The notes beneath the pieces were generated by a model. That model had not been told where the DNA came from, ran no database searches, and saw nothing but the letters and a program-made list of their open reading frames with translations. A stretch of 64,000 bases of DNA. Source: Pseudopedobacter sp035496935 (GTDB lineage Bacteria; Bacteroidota; Bacteroidia; Sphingobacteriales; Sphingobacteriaceae). Made by a program: the position numbers and the translations under genes. Positions within the stretch are counted from its first letter, which is position 1, and each line of letters begins with the position of its first letter. This document shows positions 26,723 through 34,997 of this stretch, piece by piece. The DNA lies in assembly GCA_035496935.1 (NCBI GenBank), contig DATJED010000023.1, positions 372,001 to 436,000 on the forward strand, written 5' to 3'.

Positions 26723-27103
26723 TTATTTGACCGGATCTTCCCTATAGATTTTATGGTAGCTAACATAAGAAACTATCAATATAGCGAAAACAACAAAAAC
26801 AAACAGCTGGTCCTGCAATCTAAATCCATCAACCACCCAATGACTAACCGATGCACCGATAAAATCAATTGCCATGCCTGCGTAAGCCCATTCTTTTACC
26901 CTTTTCGGGATTTGCGGTACTATTAAAGCAATTGACCCAAGTACTTTAAAAACGGTAAGCATAACCCCAAAGTAAGCTGGATAGCCTAGATGGCTGATGC
27001 CTTCTTTTGCCAGTTCTGTTTGCGAGGTTAGTGCTGGCATTACGCCTTCTAGTAAAAAAATGATTGTTGTGCTTATCCAAAAGATAATTTTTAGTTTTTT
27101 CAT
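26723..27103 (-). CDS. DoxX-like family membrane protein
   Basis: 126 residues with four hydrophobic segments (IIFWISTTIIFLLEGVMP, YFGVMLTVFKVLGSIALIVP, WAYAGMAIDFIGASVSHWVV, FVFVVFAILIVSYVSYHKI), the plan of the DoxX-like family. GYPAYFGVMLTVFKVLG is the most typical stretch. Function unknown; in this phylum such genes commonly travel with SRPBCC and VOC genes, as here. It starts nine bases after the SRPBCC stop and closes the unit. Confidence 0.85.
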   Translation of the reverse strand: MKKLKIIFWISTTIIFLLEGVMPALTSQTELAKEGISHLGYPAYFGVMLTVFKVLGSIALIVPQIPKRVKEWAYAGMAIDFIGASVSHWVVDGFRLQDQLFVFVVFAILIVSYVSYHKIYREDPVK

Positions 27104-27112
27104 AATTATGGT

Positions 27113-27517
27113 TCAAGTGGTTTCGGTGTATTTTTTGAAATTGTCCAAAATAGACTGCCAGCCCGCTTTTTGAAAGTCGACTGGATGCTGACTCTCCGGC
27201 TCAAATTCTTCTATCACTTTTATATTTGAACCGTCTTGGATAAACGTTACTTTCATTTTTCTTCCGTCTCCCATAACAGATTCAATGAATTTAAATTCTT
27301 CAACATCGGTATGCGTTCCGCCAAAATCAAAACTAAAGCTTCCGTCTTTTGCGGCCATCGTTGATGAGAATTTTCCATCTTTTCTTACATCATTTTCTGC
27401 TTTTGGGCAATGCCAATCGTCGCTAGCAAAATTCCATTTGGTAATATGCTCTGGTTTAGTCCAAGTGGCCCAAACCTTATTTATAGGTGCATTTACTGAT
27501 GTTTCTATCTTTATCAT
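27113..27517 (-). CDS. SRPBCC (AHSA1-like) domain protein
   Basis: 134 residues with the START-like fold of the Aha1 C-terminal family: INKVWATWTKPEHITKWNFASDDWHCP at the N-terminus, FGGTHTDVEEFKFIESVMGDGRKMKVTF in the middle, and the final helix QKAGWQSILDNFKKYTE. Small ligand-binding proteins of this type have no assigned reaction. It begins one base after the VOC gene stop, so translation is likely coupled. Cytosolic. Confidence 0.88.
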   Translation of the reverse strand: MIKIETSVNAPINKVWATWTKPEHITKWNFASDDWHCPKAENDVRKDGKFSSTMAAKDGSFSFDFGGTHTDVEEFKFIESVMGDGRKMKVTFIQDGSNIKVIEEFEPESQHPVDFQKAGWQSILDNFKKYTETT

Positions 27518-27518
27518 A

Positions 27519-27995
27519 TTATTCTCCGTTATAAGCTTTTTCTATAGTTGCTATATCAATTTTAACCATTTTCATCATGGCATCCATCACTCGTTTAGAT
27601 TTTGTTTTATCTTCATCATCCATGTGCTGTAACAAAATTTCGGGAGTTATTTGCCACGATATTCCATATTTATCTTTTAGCCAGCCACAAGCTATTGCTT
27701 CCCCGCCGTCCGTGAGTTTATCCCAATAATGGTCAACTTCTTCTTGGTTTTTGCAGTTTACAAGCAACGAAATTCCCTGTTCAAACTTAAATCCGCTACC
27801 GGCGTTTAATGCATAAAAAGTTTGGTTGTTAAGTTCAAAACTAATAGACATAACCTTTCCTCCTAAATTGGGGAAACTTTCTGGGTAATAACTAATGCTA
27901 TTGATTTTTGAATTGGCAAAAATAGAAGTGTAAAACTTTACAGCTTCTTCTGCTTCGGTATTAAAGGTTAAAAACGTGGTGATTTTCTGTTTCAT
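27519..27995 (-). CDS. VOC family protein (PhnB/3-demethylubiquinone methyltransferase-like fold)
   Basis: 158 residues of the glyoxalase/VOC fold. TTFLTFNTEAEEAVKFYTSIF at the N-terminus and GWLKDKYGISWQITPEILL near the end mark the PhnB-like branch. These proteins are not methyltransferases despite the inherited name; metal residues are only partly kept. It starts 125 bases after the DHFR-like gene and has a 14-bp palindrome 23 bases upstream of its ATG, so it may begin its own transcript with the SRPBCC and DoxX genes. Confidence 0.88.
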   Translation of the reverse strand: MKQKITTFLTFNTEAEEAVKFYTSIFANSKINSISYYPESFPNLGGKVMSISFELNNQTFYALNAGSGFKFEQGISLLVNCKNQEEVDHYWDKLTDGGEAIACGWLKDKYGISWQITPEILLQHMDDEDKTKSKRVMDAMMKMVKIDIATIEKAYNGE

Positions 27996-28017
27996 AATTA
28001 CGGGTTAGAAAAAGTTT

Positions 28018-28031
28018 ACAGTTTAAACTGT
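28018..28031. promoter_or_regulatory. 14-bp palindrome upstream of the VOC gene
   Basis: ACAGTTTAAACTGT is perfectly self-complementary and lies 22 bases before the VOC gene ATG (27995, minus strand), inside the 125-base gap after the DHFR-like gene. Candidate operator; no T-run, so it is unlikely to be a terminator. Confidence 0.4.
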
Positions 28032-28120
28032 GTCGCTCAATAAGGGACAGCCGTGTGGTTTATTTTTAGCTATTTTTTAAAGACAGTTCAATTTCGGAAA
28101 TATTTTCTTAAAATTAATCG

Positions 28121-28687
28121 CTAATCATTTTTTGGTTTATAAATCAATAGGGTTTTACCGCCTGGGAATAGCCTTGACTCAACAGCAGAAAATTCCTGTC
28201 TTCTGTCAAGCGATTTGAAAATAGGCATACCGTTACCAATAGCCACCGGATTTACCAGTAGGTAATATTCGTCAATAAGTCCTTCTTTTATTAACGATGA
28301 CACAAAGCTTGCACCGCCAAAAACAATAATATCCTTGCCGTCTTGCTTTTTTAAGTTGGCAATTTCTTCTGCCAAATTCCCTTTGGCCAAAACCGTGTTA
28401 TTCCAAGTCGATTTGTCAAGTGTTTTTGTAAAAACAACTTTCGAAATATCAGCCATTTTTCTTGCAAATACGTTTTTAGGGTCTCTATTCGCCGTATCTT
28501 CCCAATAACTTACAAAACCGTCGGTCATTTTTCTGCCGAGTAAAAGTGTATCTGCCGAATCAGCGATTGAGTTCATAAACGTTAAGAGTTGCTCATCCGG
28601 ATACCAAGTCATCCAATCATTTTCTCCATTTGGTCTGGCAACAAATCCGTCGATAGACATTTGTATTTGCAATTTTAATTTTCTCAT
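28121..28687 (-). CDS. Dihydrofolate reductase family protein (RibD C-terminal fold)
   Basis: 188 residues of the DHFR/RibD reductase fold: MRKLKLQIQMSIDGFVARPNGENDWMTW, then LLLGRKMTDGFVSYWED, KVVFTKTLDKSTWNNT, KDIIVFGGASFVSSL and DEYYLLVNPVAIGNGMPIF. This group is separate from true folate-linked DHFR; its NADPH-dependent substrate is unknown. It is the first gene downstream of the intergenic region shared with the GlxA/AraC regulator and is a probable target of it. Confidence 0.88.
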   Translation of the reverse strand: MRKLKLQIQMSIDGFVARPNGENDWMTWYPDEQLLTFMNSIADSADTLLLGRKMTDGFVSYWEDTANRDPKNVFARKMADISKVVFTKTLDKSTWNNTVLAKGNLAEEIANLKKQDGKDIIVFGGASFVSSLIKEGLIDEYYLLVNPVAIGNGMPIFKSLDRRQEFSAVESRLFPGGKTLLIYKPKND

Positions 28688-28774
28688 GGTGATTTATCGT
28701 TTAAAGAGATAGTTTATTTAGCAATTGTTTAACGAAACAAATATGAGGTTCAAATTGTATATTTAAGCGGTGTA

Positions 28775-28810
28775 ATTACGACAACCTTTAGGGTTGATTG
28801 CGACAATCAA
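28775..28810. promoter_or_regulatory. Operator region of the GlxA/AraC regulator
   Basis: Two direct copies, ATTACGACAACC (28775-28786) and ATTGCGACAATC (28797-28808), begin 22 bases apart (two helical turns), the layout AraC proteins bind. The second copy lies inside a perfect palindrome TTGATTG-CGA-CAATCAA (28794-28810). It covers the -33 region of the regulator gene and faces the divergent DHFR-like gene. Confidence 0.55.
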
Positions 28811-28824
28811 ATAATGTAGTTTTG
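28794..28824 (+). promoter_or_regulatory. Promoter of the GlxA/AraC regulator gene
   Basis: TAGTTTTG (28817-28824) fits TAnnTTTG exactly, with TTGA (28794-28797) 19 bases upstream. Four bases separate the box from the ATG at 28829, which suggests a leaderless or nearly leaderless message. Confidence 0.6.
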
Positions 28825-28828
28825 TGTT

Positions 28829-29803
28829 ATGAAAACGATTAGCATTCTTGTTCCGGAAACCGCAATTGCAGCTTCCATATTGGATCCGCGGTATATGTTT
28901 AGTGCTGTAAACCAGTTTTTTATCAATGAAAATAAAACCGAACCTTTTAAAATTCAATTGGTTGGAGCTACAAAAACGATTTCGCTTAATAACGGTTTAG
29001 TGAATTTTAAGGTTGATTATTTGTTGGAAGATGCTCCAAAATCTGATTTGATAATTATACCTGCAATTAGCGGAGATATAGCGGTTGCGATAGAAAAAAA
29101 TAAACAGGTTATTGATTGGTTAAGCTTGCAATATAAGAACGGAGCAGAAATGGCAAGTCTTTGTATCGGCGCTTTTCTTTTGGCATCTACCGGAGCTTTA
29201 GATCAAAAGCGTTGTTCTACACATTGGCTGTATGCCGATCTTTTCAAAAAGATGTTTCCGACCGTTAATTTGGTTGATGACAAGTTGATAACAGACCAAA
29301 ATGGCGTTTATTCAAGCGGTGGCGCTACCTCTTATTGGAATTTACTTTTATACCTCGTAGAAAAATACATTGATAAACAAACCGCAATTATGGCTGCTAA
29401 ATTTTTTTTATTAGATGTAGGAAAAAACAGTCAAAGTGGATTTATGATGTTTAGAGGGCAAAAGATGCATGACGATTGCGAAATTTTGAGAGTACAGGAT
29501 TATGTTGAAATCCACTTTGCAGAAAAACTGACGGTCGATGATTTAAGTGCTAGATTTAACATCGGCAGACGTACCATGGAAAGACGGTTCAAAAAAGCCA
29601 CTTATAACTCGGTAATTGAATACATACAACGGGTAAAAATTGAAGCTGCCAAAAAACAGTTAGAAATAGGCCGAAAAAATGTAAACGAAGTCATGTACGA
29701 CGTTGGTTATACGGATGTAAAAGCTTTTAGAGACGTTTTTAAAAAGCTAACTGCAATGACTCCGGTAGAATACAGAAATAAATATAATAGAGAATGGATT
29801 TAG
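28829..29803 (+). CDS. GlxA family transcriptional regulator (DJ-1/PfpI domain + AraC HTH)
   Basis: 324 residues. The N-terminal half is a class I amidotransferase-like DJ-1/PfpI domain with the nucleophile elbow MASLCIGAFLLASTGALD; in these regulators it serves as a sensor, not an enzyme. The C-terminal third (about 225-320) is an AraC double helix-turn-helix: AEKLTVDDLSARFNIGRRTMERRFKKAT, then KKQLEIGRKNVNEVMYDVGYTDVKAFRDVFKKLTAMTPVEYR. It is divergent from the DHFR-like gene across 140 bases that hold direct repeats suited to an AraC protein, so it probably regulates that cluster and itself. Inducer unknown. Confidence 0.9.
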   Translation: MKTISILVPETAIAASILDPRYMFSAVNQFFINENKTEPFKIQLVGATKTISLNNGLVNFKVDYLLEDAPKSDLIIIPAISGDIAVAIEKNKQVIDWLSLQYKNGAEMASLCIGAFLLASTGALDQKRCSTHWLYADLFKKMFPTVNLVDDKLITDQNGVYSSGGATSYWNLLLYLVEKYIDKQTAIMAAKFFLLDVGKNSQSGFMMFRGQKMHDDCEILRVQDYVEIHFAEKLTVDDLSARFNIGRRTMERRFKKATYNSVIEYIQRVKIEAAKKQLEIGRKNVNEVMYDVGYTDVKAFRDVFKKLTAMTPVEYRNKYNREWI

Positions 29804-29814
29804 CAAAAATGGTA

Positions 29815-32800
29815 TTAATGAACGATACTGATTTTTTGCGAATAAACTTTATTACCCGTTTTTACGGTAAAAATATAATTTCCTGTTGGATAATCTTTGA
29901 TATTGATTCCATCGGCTAACTTTCCTAAAAACTCGTTTTGCTTGCGCTCATAAACTTTTTGCCCAATGGTGTTCGTGATAGAAATAACTAGGTTCTCTCT
30001 TTTTAAAAGCTCGAAACTATAGTTAAGTGTTTCAGACGCTGGAATTGGAAATACCTTGAAATTTATTTCTTGAGGATCGGCAGGTTTAACGCTGGAGAAC
30101 ACGTAATTAAAATTAGCCGATTTGGAAATACATCCCGATTGGCTAATTGCATCAACTTGGTACAAACCAGAAACAGTTGGGTTATAGGTTTGGTTTGTAG
30201 CACCAGTAATTTTAACGTTGTTTAAATACCATTGGTAAGCATTTGCTATGCTTGCTGTTAAAGTTGTCCCGTTTTGGGCAATTGTAGGTCTGCCTAAAGT
30301 AACTGCAATTCTGTTAAAGTTGGAACATCCTAAAGACTTAAACAGCATGTTATAGAAATAGTAATAGGAAGAAGTAATAATCCCGTTGGTATCTGAGTAA
30401 GCGCCAGATAGGTTAATAATATCGTTTCCTAAACTTATCGGTAAATTATTAACGCCTTTATTGCTTCTAAAAATTGTGGCTCCGTTAAATTCTATACCAA
30501 TATAATAAGTACCCTCAGCTGGAAATTCCAGTCCAATCTTGAACATTTTTCCAGGATCATTGGGGTCGTCATCAATTAAATCAGCCGAGGATTCTACATC
30601 AGGAGTCGTTTTTGTACGCTCAACATTTATTGTTTTTGAATCTAAAATTAACCCGTCGCTTGTTTCAACGGTAAAAGTGAGTTGGCCGCTTCGGCTGATG
30701 TAAAGCAAGGCACTATCTAAAACCATCGGAGCTTTAACCGTAATAATTGGTTTTGGTCCGAAATTTCCAGAATAGTTTCCGCCGGCGTATATCTTTTTGT
30801 TTTTTGCGCCGAAATAACTCTTGAAATCATTCAAACCAACATAAAAAGTGTTAGCAATTGGTTTCTGGTCGGTAAAAGTATTGTCGCCTATTTGGAAAGG
30901 TAAACCTGCATTTGTTGCGCTGTACCAAAATAGCGTACCATCGCCACTGCCGTTAAGTTGGTAATAGCCCGGAGCGTTATCACACGCTATAACATTTAAA
31001 TCGATAGGATTTTGAGGACTAGTGGTACTGAAACTTTTGCTAAATGCATTGTTCTGTATAATTACATCGCTACTGTAAGCCGTTTTAGCGTCAATGGTAT
31101 AAGTAGAATTAAGCTGTAAATCAAAACCTGTTGCAAAGGTGAAATCAGTTTCGGCATTGGGTGCCAATGGACCAGCAAAAACTTCTGTAACCGTCTTTAA
31201 CACAGCATTGTTGCTAGATAAAGTAAGCGTTACGGGAATATTGCTAAGTGTAGCGCTCCCAAAGTTTTTAATTTTTACTGAAAAATTGAGGGTGGTAGCG
31301 GCACATAAATTTTCGAGCTGGTTATTAATTGCAATAATACCTGCATCAGTCGTGGATTTTATAAAATGGATTTTGTAATCCTGTGTTTCGCCTTTTTCAT
31401 AGTTTCCGCATGATAAAACATTAGCTGCGTTATCTGTTTGGTTCAGCACAATTCGTAAAAGACTGTAATTGCCTGCAATAACGCCAATTGGAACATTTAT
31501 ATTTCCTGTAAAGGTTCCGTTAGCATTAAAAACCGCAGATTTCGCTACCATTTCATCGTTATCGCTAAAATCGCCATCTCCGTTCCAGTCAATAAAAACG
31601 CCTGCAATTTTATCTGAATTTGCACCACAAGTGCCAACATCTATAATAAAAGGATACGTTTTTCCTTCTTCCAAATCGGTACTTAAATTGGTAAAATCGC
31701 TATAAGTTCTGCAACTAAGCGGTATGGTATTGTTAATGCTTCCAATTTGTACTTTCTCTATAATCGCATCATTGCTAGCAGTAGGGGCAGAGCTGCAATA
31801 AACCTGTCCGCCCACGCCAGAAACAATAATAGAATATTTTTGAGGACCTTTTGTTAATGCACCTTTATGTGATATTTTTAATGTATAGGTTTGCCCCGGA
31901 GTTGCATTTGGTATGTAAACTTGTTCAACGTTGTCCACATTGTTATCTGCAGTTGTAGCGGCAGTCGCAGGACTTAAAGGGTTTAATTTAAAGGGTAAGT
32001 AAGTTGTTGCGCCTCGAATTAAGCGTAAATCTAAGTCATTAACCAATTTTGGTGTTCTATCGTTTATGGTGCCATCCGGTTTTACGGTACCTTCTGGGTC
32101 TGTCCAACAGATGGTAGCTTTTAACGGTCCGTAACCCGAGCTAATAATGTTCAAATTGTAGATTTCACCCTGCGCTAAAGTCCGCTCATTGATGATACTT
32201 TTTGTACCGTTAAGTTTTATAAGCTTTCCGGCGTTTTCCATATTTAATAAACCCCAGCCAAAAATATAATCGGGGCCTATTGAGGTTCCGGCTTCATCGG
32301 CAGTGTTTATTGCCAATCCTTTTAAAGTTGCTGAGCGCATAAAAGCACCATCATTTAGTTGCGCATAATATTCCTGTAAAAGCACCAACGAACCACTTAC
32401 ATTAGGCGATGCCATGGATGTTCCGCTTAACGTAATGTAGGTTTTTGTATTGTCGCTACTAGTAGAGGTTACGGCCACGCCATCGGCAACCAAATCGGGC
32501 TTTATTCTTCCATCATCTGTTGGTCCCCAGCTACTAAAACTTGCGATTTTGATATCTGCCGGACTATTTGACCCGTAAGGAAGTCCGGATACGGCGCCTA
32601 TAGTTAGAATATTTTTTGCATTTGCGGTTGTTGCTATAATATCATAACCGTCGTTAGAGCTAATTCCTGCAGGTCTTTTTCCTTTGCTTACAAATTTGGA
32701 ACTGCTGCTACTTTCATAACCATAATATTCTTCACCAACAGCTGGACCGTTAAGGTTACGGCTATTTCCAGCCGATACAACAGGTAAATAATAAGGTGCA

Positions 32801-33576
32801 TTATAGCAAATGAGATCCCAATCCCGGGCACTGTCATCATAAAAGCCAAATTTATAATCTTCTGTACTGCCGGGTACGCCATAATATTCCCACCGCGGTG
32901 GATTAGCGTCGCTGTTATAGTCCCAGCCCGCAATGTAACCGTAGGAGTGGTTCGAAATCAACATTCCTGCTGTAGCAGCTTTGGTCATTTCAGAAGCATC
33001 ATTATCAAAATCCCAGGCATATAACTTTTGTAAGCCCCAAGCCATTCCTCTTGCTATCGGATAAACTCCTTTTGCCACCATTGTGCCTGCAACGTGGGTA
33101 GAGTGTAAGTTGATATTTGTGGGTTTATCTTTTTGTTCTATACGGCCAGGAGCAAATTCCTGATGGCTGAGGAAAATTCCGCCACCATCCCAAATCCCTA
33201 CTTTACCTATCAAGCTATTGCTAGCGCCGTTAACGTTTGCACCTAAACTCCCACCGTTATATAAACTTGTAGTTTTTGTTGTGGAGGCTGCGATAACGTT
33301 ATCAAAAGTTTTAAGATATAAAGGAAAACCAAGATCATCAACACCTTGTAATGAAATAATTGATCCGTCTTTTTGTGATTTAAAGATGGGCCAATTATTT
33401 TCTTTGGCCATTAAAAAGGCCTTTTCTCTGTTTCTTTCTTTTTTTGCAGAGAAGTCGACAGACAATTGCGCTAATTTTTCGCTTTGCTTTTTTGTAACTA
33501 AGGTTTGCGGTATTTGTGCAAAAACCGCATGGCTCAAACAAACCATCAATAAAAAAAAGACTGTTTTTTTGAGCAT
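29815..33576 (-). CDS. Secreted S8 subtilisin-like protease with type IX sorting domain
   Basis: 1253 residues. Signal peptide of about 20 residues (ends VFAQ). The peptidase S8 domain (about 115-450) has the triad Asp130 (KVGIWDGG), His161 (HSTHVAGTM) and Ser387 (LSGTSMASP), plus the oxyanion Asn271 (VSAGNS). Next come a P-domain-like beta region, a GEVED domain (VFIDWNGDGDFSDNDEM, CGNYEKGETQDYKI), a CARDB-like Ig domain (VTLTLSSNNAVLKTV), an Ig-like segment and a C-terminal sorting domain (FKVFPIPASETLNYSFEL ... YPTGNYIFTVKTG), so export by T9SS is expected. The Asp motif reads WDGG rather than the usual D-T/S-G, as often in this branch. It ends 11 bases from the convergent regulator gene; apparently monocistronic. 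Confidence 0.92.
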   Translation of the reverse strand: MLKKTVFFLLMVCLSHAVFAQIPQTLVTKKQSEKLAQLSVDFSAKKERNREKAFLMAKENNWPIFKSQKDGSIISLQGVDDLGFPLYLKTFDNVIAASTTKTTSLYNGGSLGANVNGASNSLIGKVGIWDGGGIFLSHQEFAPGRIEQKDKPTNINLHSTHVAGTMVAKGVYPIARGMAWGLQKLYAWDFDNDASEMTKAATAGMLISNHSYGYIAGWDYNSDANPPRWEYYGVPGSTEDYKFGFYDDSARDWDLICYNAPYYLPVVSAGNSRNLNGPAVGEEYYGYESSSSSKFVSKGKRPAGISSNDGYDIIATTANAKNILTIGAVSGLPYGSNSPADIKIASFSSWGPTDDGRIKPDLVADGVAVTSTSSDNTKTYITLSGTSMASPNVSGSLVLLQEYYAQLNDGAFMRSATLKGLAINTADEAGTSIGPDYIFGWGLLNMENAGKLIKLNGTKSIINERTLAQGEIYNLNIISSGYGPLKATICWTDPEGTVKPDGTINDRTPKLVNDLDLRLIRGATTYLPFKLNPLSPATAATTADNNVDNVEQVYIPNATPGQTYTLKISHKGALTKGPQKYSIIVSGVGGQVYCSSAPTASNDAIIEKVQIGSINNTIPLSCRTYSDFTNLSTDLEEGKTYPFIIDVGTCGANSDKIAGVFIDWNGDGDFSDNDEMVAKSAVFNANGTFTGNINVPIGVIAGNYSLLRIVLNQTDNAANVLSCGNYEKGETQDYKIHFIKSTTDAGIIAINNQLENLCAATTLNFSVKIKNFGSATLSNIPVTLTLSSNNAVLKTVTEVFAGPLAPNAETDFTFATGFDLQLNSTYTIDAKTAYSSDVIIQNNAFSKSFSTTSPQNPIDLNVIACDNAPGYYQLNGSGDGTLFWYSATNAGLPFQIGDNTFTDQKPIANTFYVGLNDFKSYFGAKNKKIYAGGNYSGNFGPKPIITVKAPMVLDSALLYISRSGQLTFTVETSDGLILDSKTINVERTKTTPDVESSADLIDDDPNDPGKMFKIGLEFPAEGTYYIGIEFNGATIFRSNKGVNNLPISLGNDIINLSGAYSDTNGIITSSYYYFYNMLFKSLGCSNFNRIAVTLGRPTIAQNGTTLTASIANAYQWYLNNVKITGATNQTYNPTVSGLYQVDAISQSGCISKSANFNYVFSSVKPADPQEINFKVFPIPASETLNYSFELLKRENLVISITNTIGQKVYERKQNEFLGKLADGINIKDYPTGNYIFTVKTGNKVYSQKISIVH

Positions 33577-33684
33577 ATTTTATTTAAATCTAGCGAGCTG
33601 TTTTTGTTAGATAAAAGGTAATATTAATTTTCGAAATTTAGCTCATCGCTATATTAAATACGGATATTTCCTTAACGTTGGTTT

Positions 33685-34536
33685 TTAAAAGCCTTCTTTT
33701 TCTTTAATCCAGGCAAATAATTCGTCTATTGGTTTTTCTAATACTTTACCAAAGTTAATTTGGTATTTATCGGTAACTTCTTTTAAAATTTCCTGAAAAT
33801 GAAAAGCGATAGAACCTACAAAATGGCATTCGTAATTTTTATAATCCGGATAGGTTAGGATATGGGTTTGCACAAACTTATTAAATCCGGTGGACAATAA
33901 ATTTTGGATGTAGGGATGATCGTAACAGATGCTCATAAACTCGGCAAAAGAAGCTAAAAAGTAGTTCGGAAATGCCTTTTGGTACATGTTCTTTATAACC
34001 GTTTCTTTATTGAGCTGATATTCTTTCTCGAAAGCTTTAAGTATTTCTTTTGGTGCTTTTTGGTAAAGAAAATCGGTAATTAGGATTTTGCCGAAATAAG
34101 TTCCAGAACCTTCTTCTCCTAAAACATAACCAAGCCCAAGTTTGCTCGGGAAATTTTCTTGACCATTATAAAAAGAAATATTAGACTCGGTACCTAAAGT
34201 TGAACAGATTCCCGGTTTATCTTTACAACAGGCAATTGCGGAACCTAAAGAATCGGTTTCAACAGCAATAAACGCATTTTTAAACCGATTACTTAGCGCA
34301 TTTGAAACAAGCTCTCTTCTGTCTGGACTACTGCAACCGGCTCCAAAGAAATGGACTTCTGTTACTTTGTCTGCAATTTTATTGAAAGGCTTGTAATTGT
34401 TTAAGCTTCGAATAATCTCTTTTTCTGACCAAAAAAAAGGATTTAAACCGTTAGTGGTGTGTTTTTCTGTAGCTGTATCGTGAGATTGTAAAATCCAGTC
34501 GGTTTTTGAAGAACCGCCATCCGCAACAAGGAGCAT
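33685..34536 (-). CDS. BadF/BadG-type ATPase, N-acetylglucosamine kinase-like
   Basis: 283 residues of the ASKHA ATPase fold. The phosphate-1 loop is MLLVADGGSSKTDWIL; GICSTLGTESNISFYNGQ gives the phosphate-2 region and GYVLGEEGSGTYFGKILI is the hallmark of the GlcNAc kinase/BadF group. Likely a cytosolic sugar kinase, perhaps of amino sugars from wall recycling; substrate not proven. It starts one base after the receiver gene stop, so they are co-transcribed, an odd pairing that may put the kinase under the same control. Confidence 0.85.
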   Translation of the reverse strand: MLLVADGGSSKTDWILQSHDTATEKHTTNGLNPFFWSEKEIIRSLNNYKPFNKIADKVTEVHFFGAGCSSPDRRELVSNALSNRFKNAFIAVETDSLGSAIACCKDKPGICSTLGTESNISFYNGQENFPSKLGLGYVLGEEGSGTYFGKILITDFLYQKAPKEILKAFEKEYQLNKETVIKNMYQKAFPNYFLASFAEFMSICYDHPYIQNLLSTGFNKFVQTHILTYPDYKNYECHFVGSIAFHFQEILKEVTDKYQINFGKVLEKPIDELFAWIKEKEGF

Positions 34537-34537
34537 T

Positions 34538-34930
34538 TTAAATGGTTTTTAACAATTCGGTAGTTAATGGTTTTCCTAAAAAATCGCTTACGTTATTAAA
34601 TTCAATTACTTTTTTATGATCATTTGGATCTAAAGAAGAGGATAACATAATTATTTTAACGTCTTGTTTATTAGGAGATTGTATTTCCTGAAATTCAACT
34701 AAAAAATCAAAACCCGTTTTAACAGGCATCCTAATATCCAAGAAAATAACTTCAGGTAAATTTTGGTTGTTCTTGTCTAAATCATTCAAATAATTAATTG
34801 CCGATTCGCAAGACTGTTTAATGATAATCTCTTTTGCAAAGTCACAAGTTCTAAGGATTTTTTCATTGATCATATTATCAATGAAATTATCGTCTATTAA
34901 TAAAGCTTTATTGTACTTGTAAACTGGCAT
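34538..34930 (-). CDS. Single-domain response regulator (CheY-like receiver)
   Basis: 130 residues from ATG 34930 (an in-frame TTG at 34951 is less likely). The receiver fold is complete: acidic pair ALLIDDN (Asp13-Asp14), phosphoacceptor Asp65 in EVIFLDIRMPVKTG, the Ser of MLSSSLD, and the Lys of DFLGKPL near the end. There is no output domain, so it works through protein contact, possibly with histidine kinases elsewhere. No kinase gene is adjacent. First gene of a two-gene unit with the sugar kinase, with a TATATTTG promoter box 18 bases upstream. Confidence 0.9.
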   Translation of the reverse strand: MPVYKYNKALLIDDNFIDNMINEKILRTCDFAKEIIIKQSCESAINYLNDLDKNNQNLPEVIFLDIRMPVKTGFDFLVEFQEIQSPNKQDVKIIMLSSSLDPNDHKKVIEFNNVSDFLGKPLTTELLKTI

Positions 34931-34948
34931 AGATAAAAGTTTATGATA

Positions 34949-34956
34949 CAAATATA
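34949..34956 (-). promoter_or_regulatory. -7 box of the receiver-kinase unit
   Basis: Minus-strand TATATTTG, a perfect TAnnTTTG, 18 bases before the ATG at 34930. It lies between the TolC gene stop (34998) and the receiver gene, which argues for an independent transcript. Confidence 0.55.
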
Positions 34957-34997
34957 TGAAAAGTATACATTAAACATTTTGTTGGAAATCTAATATT

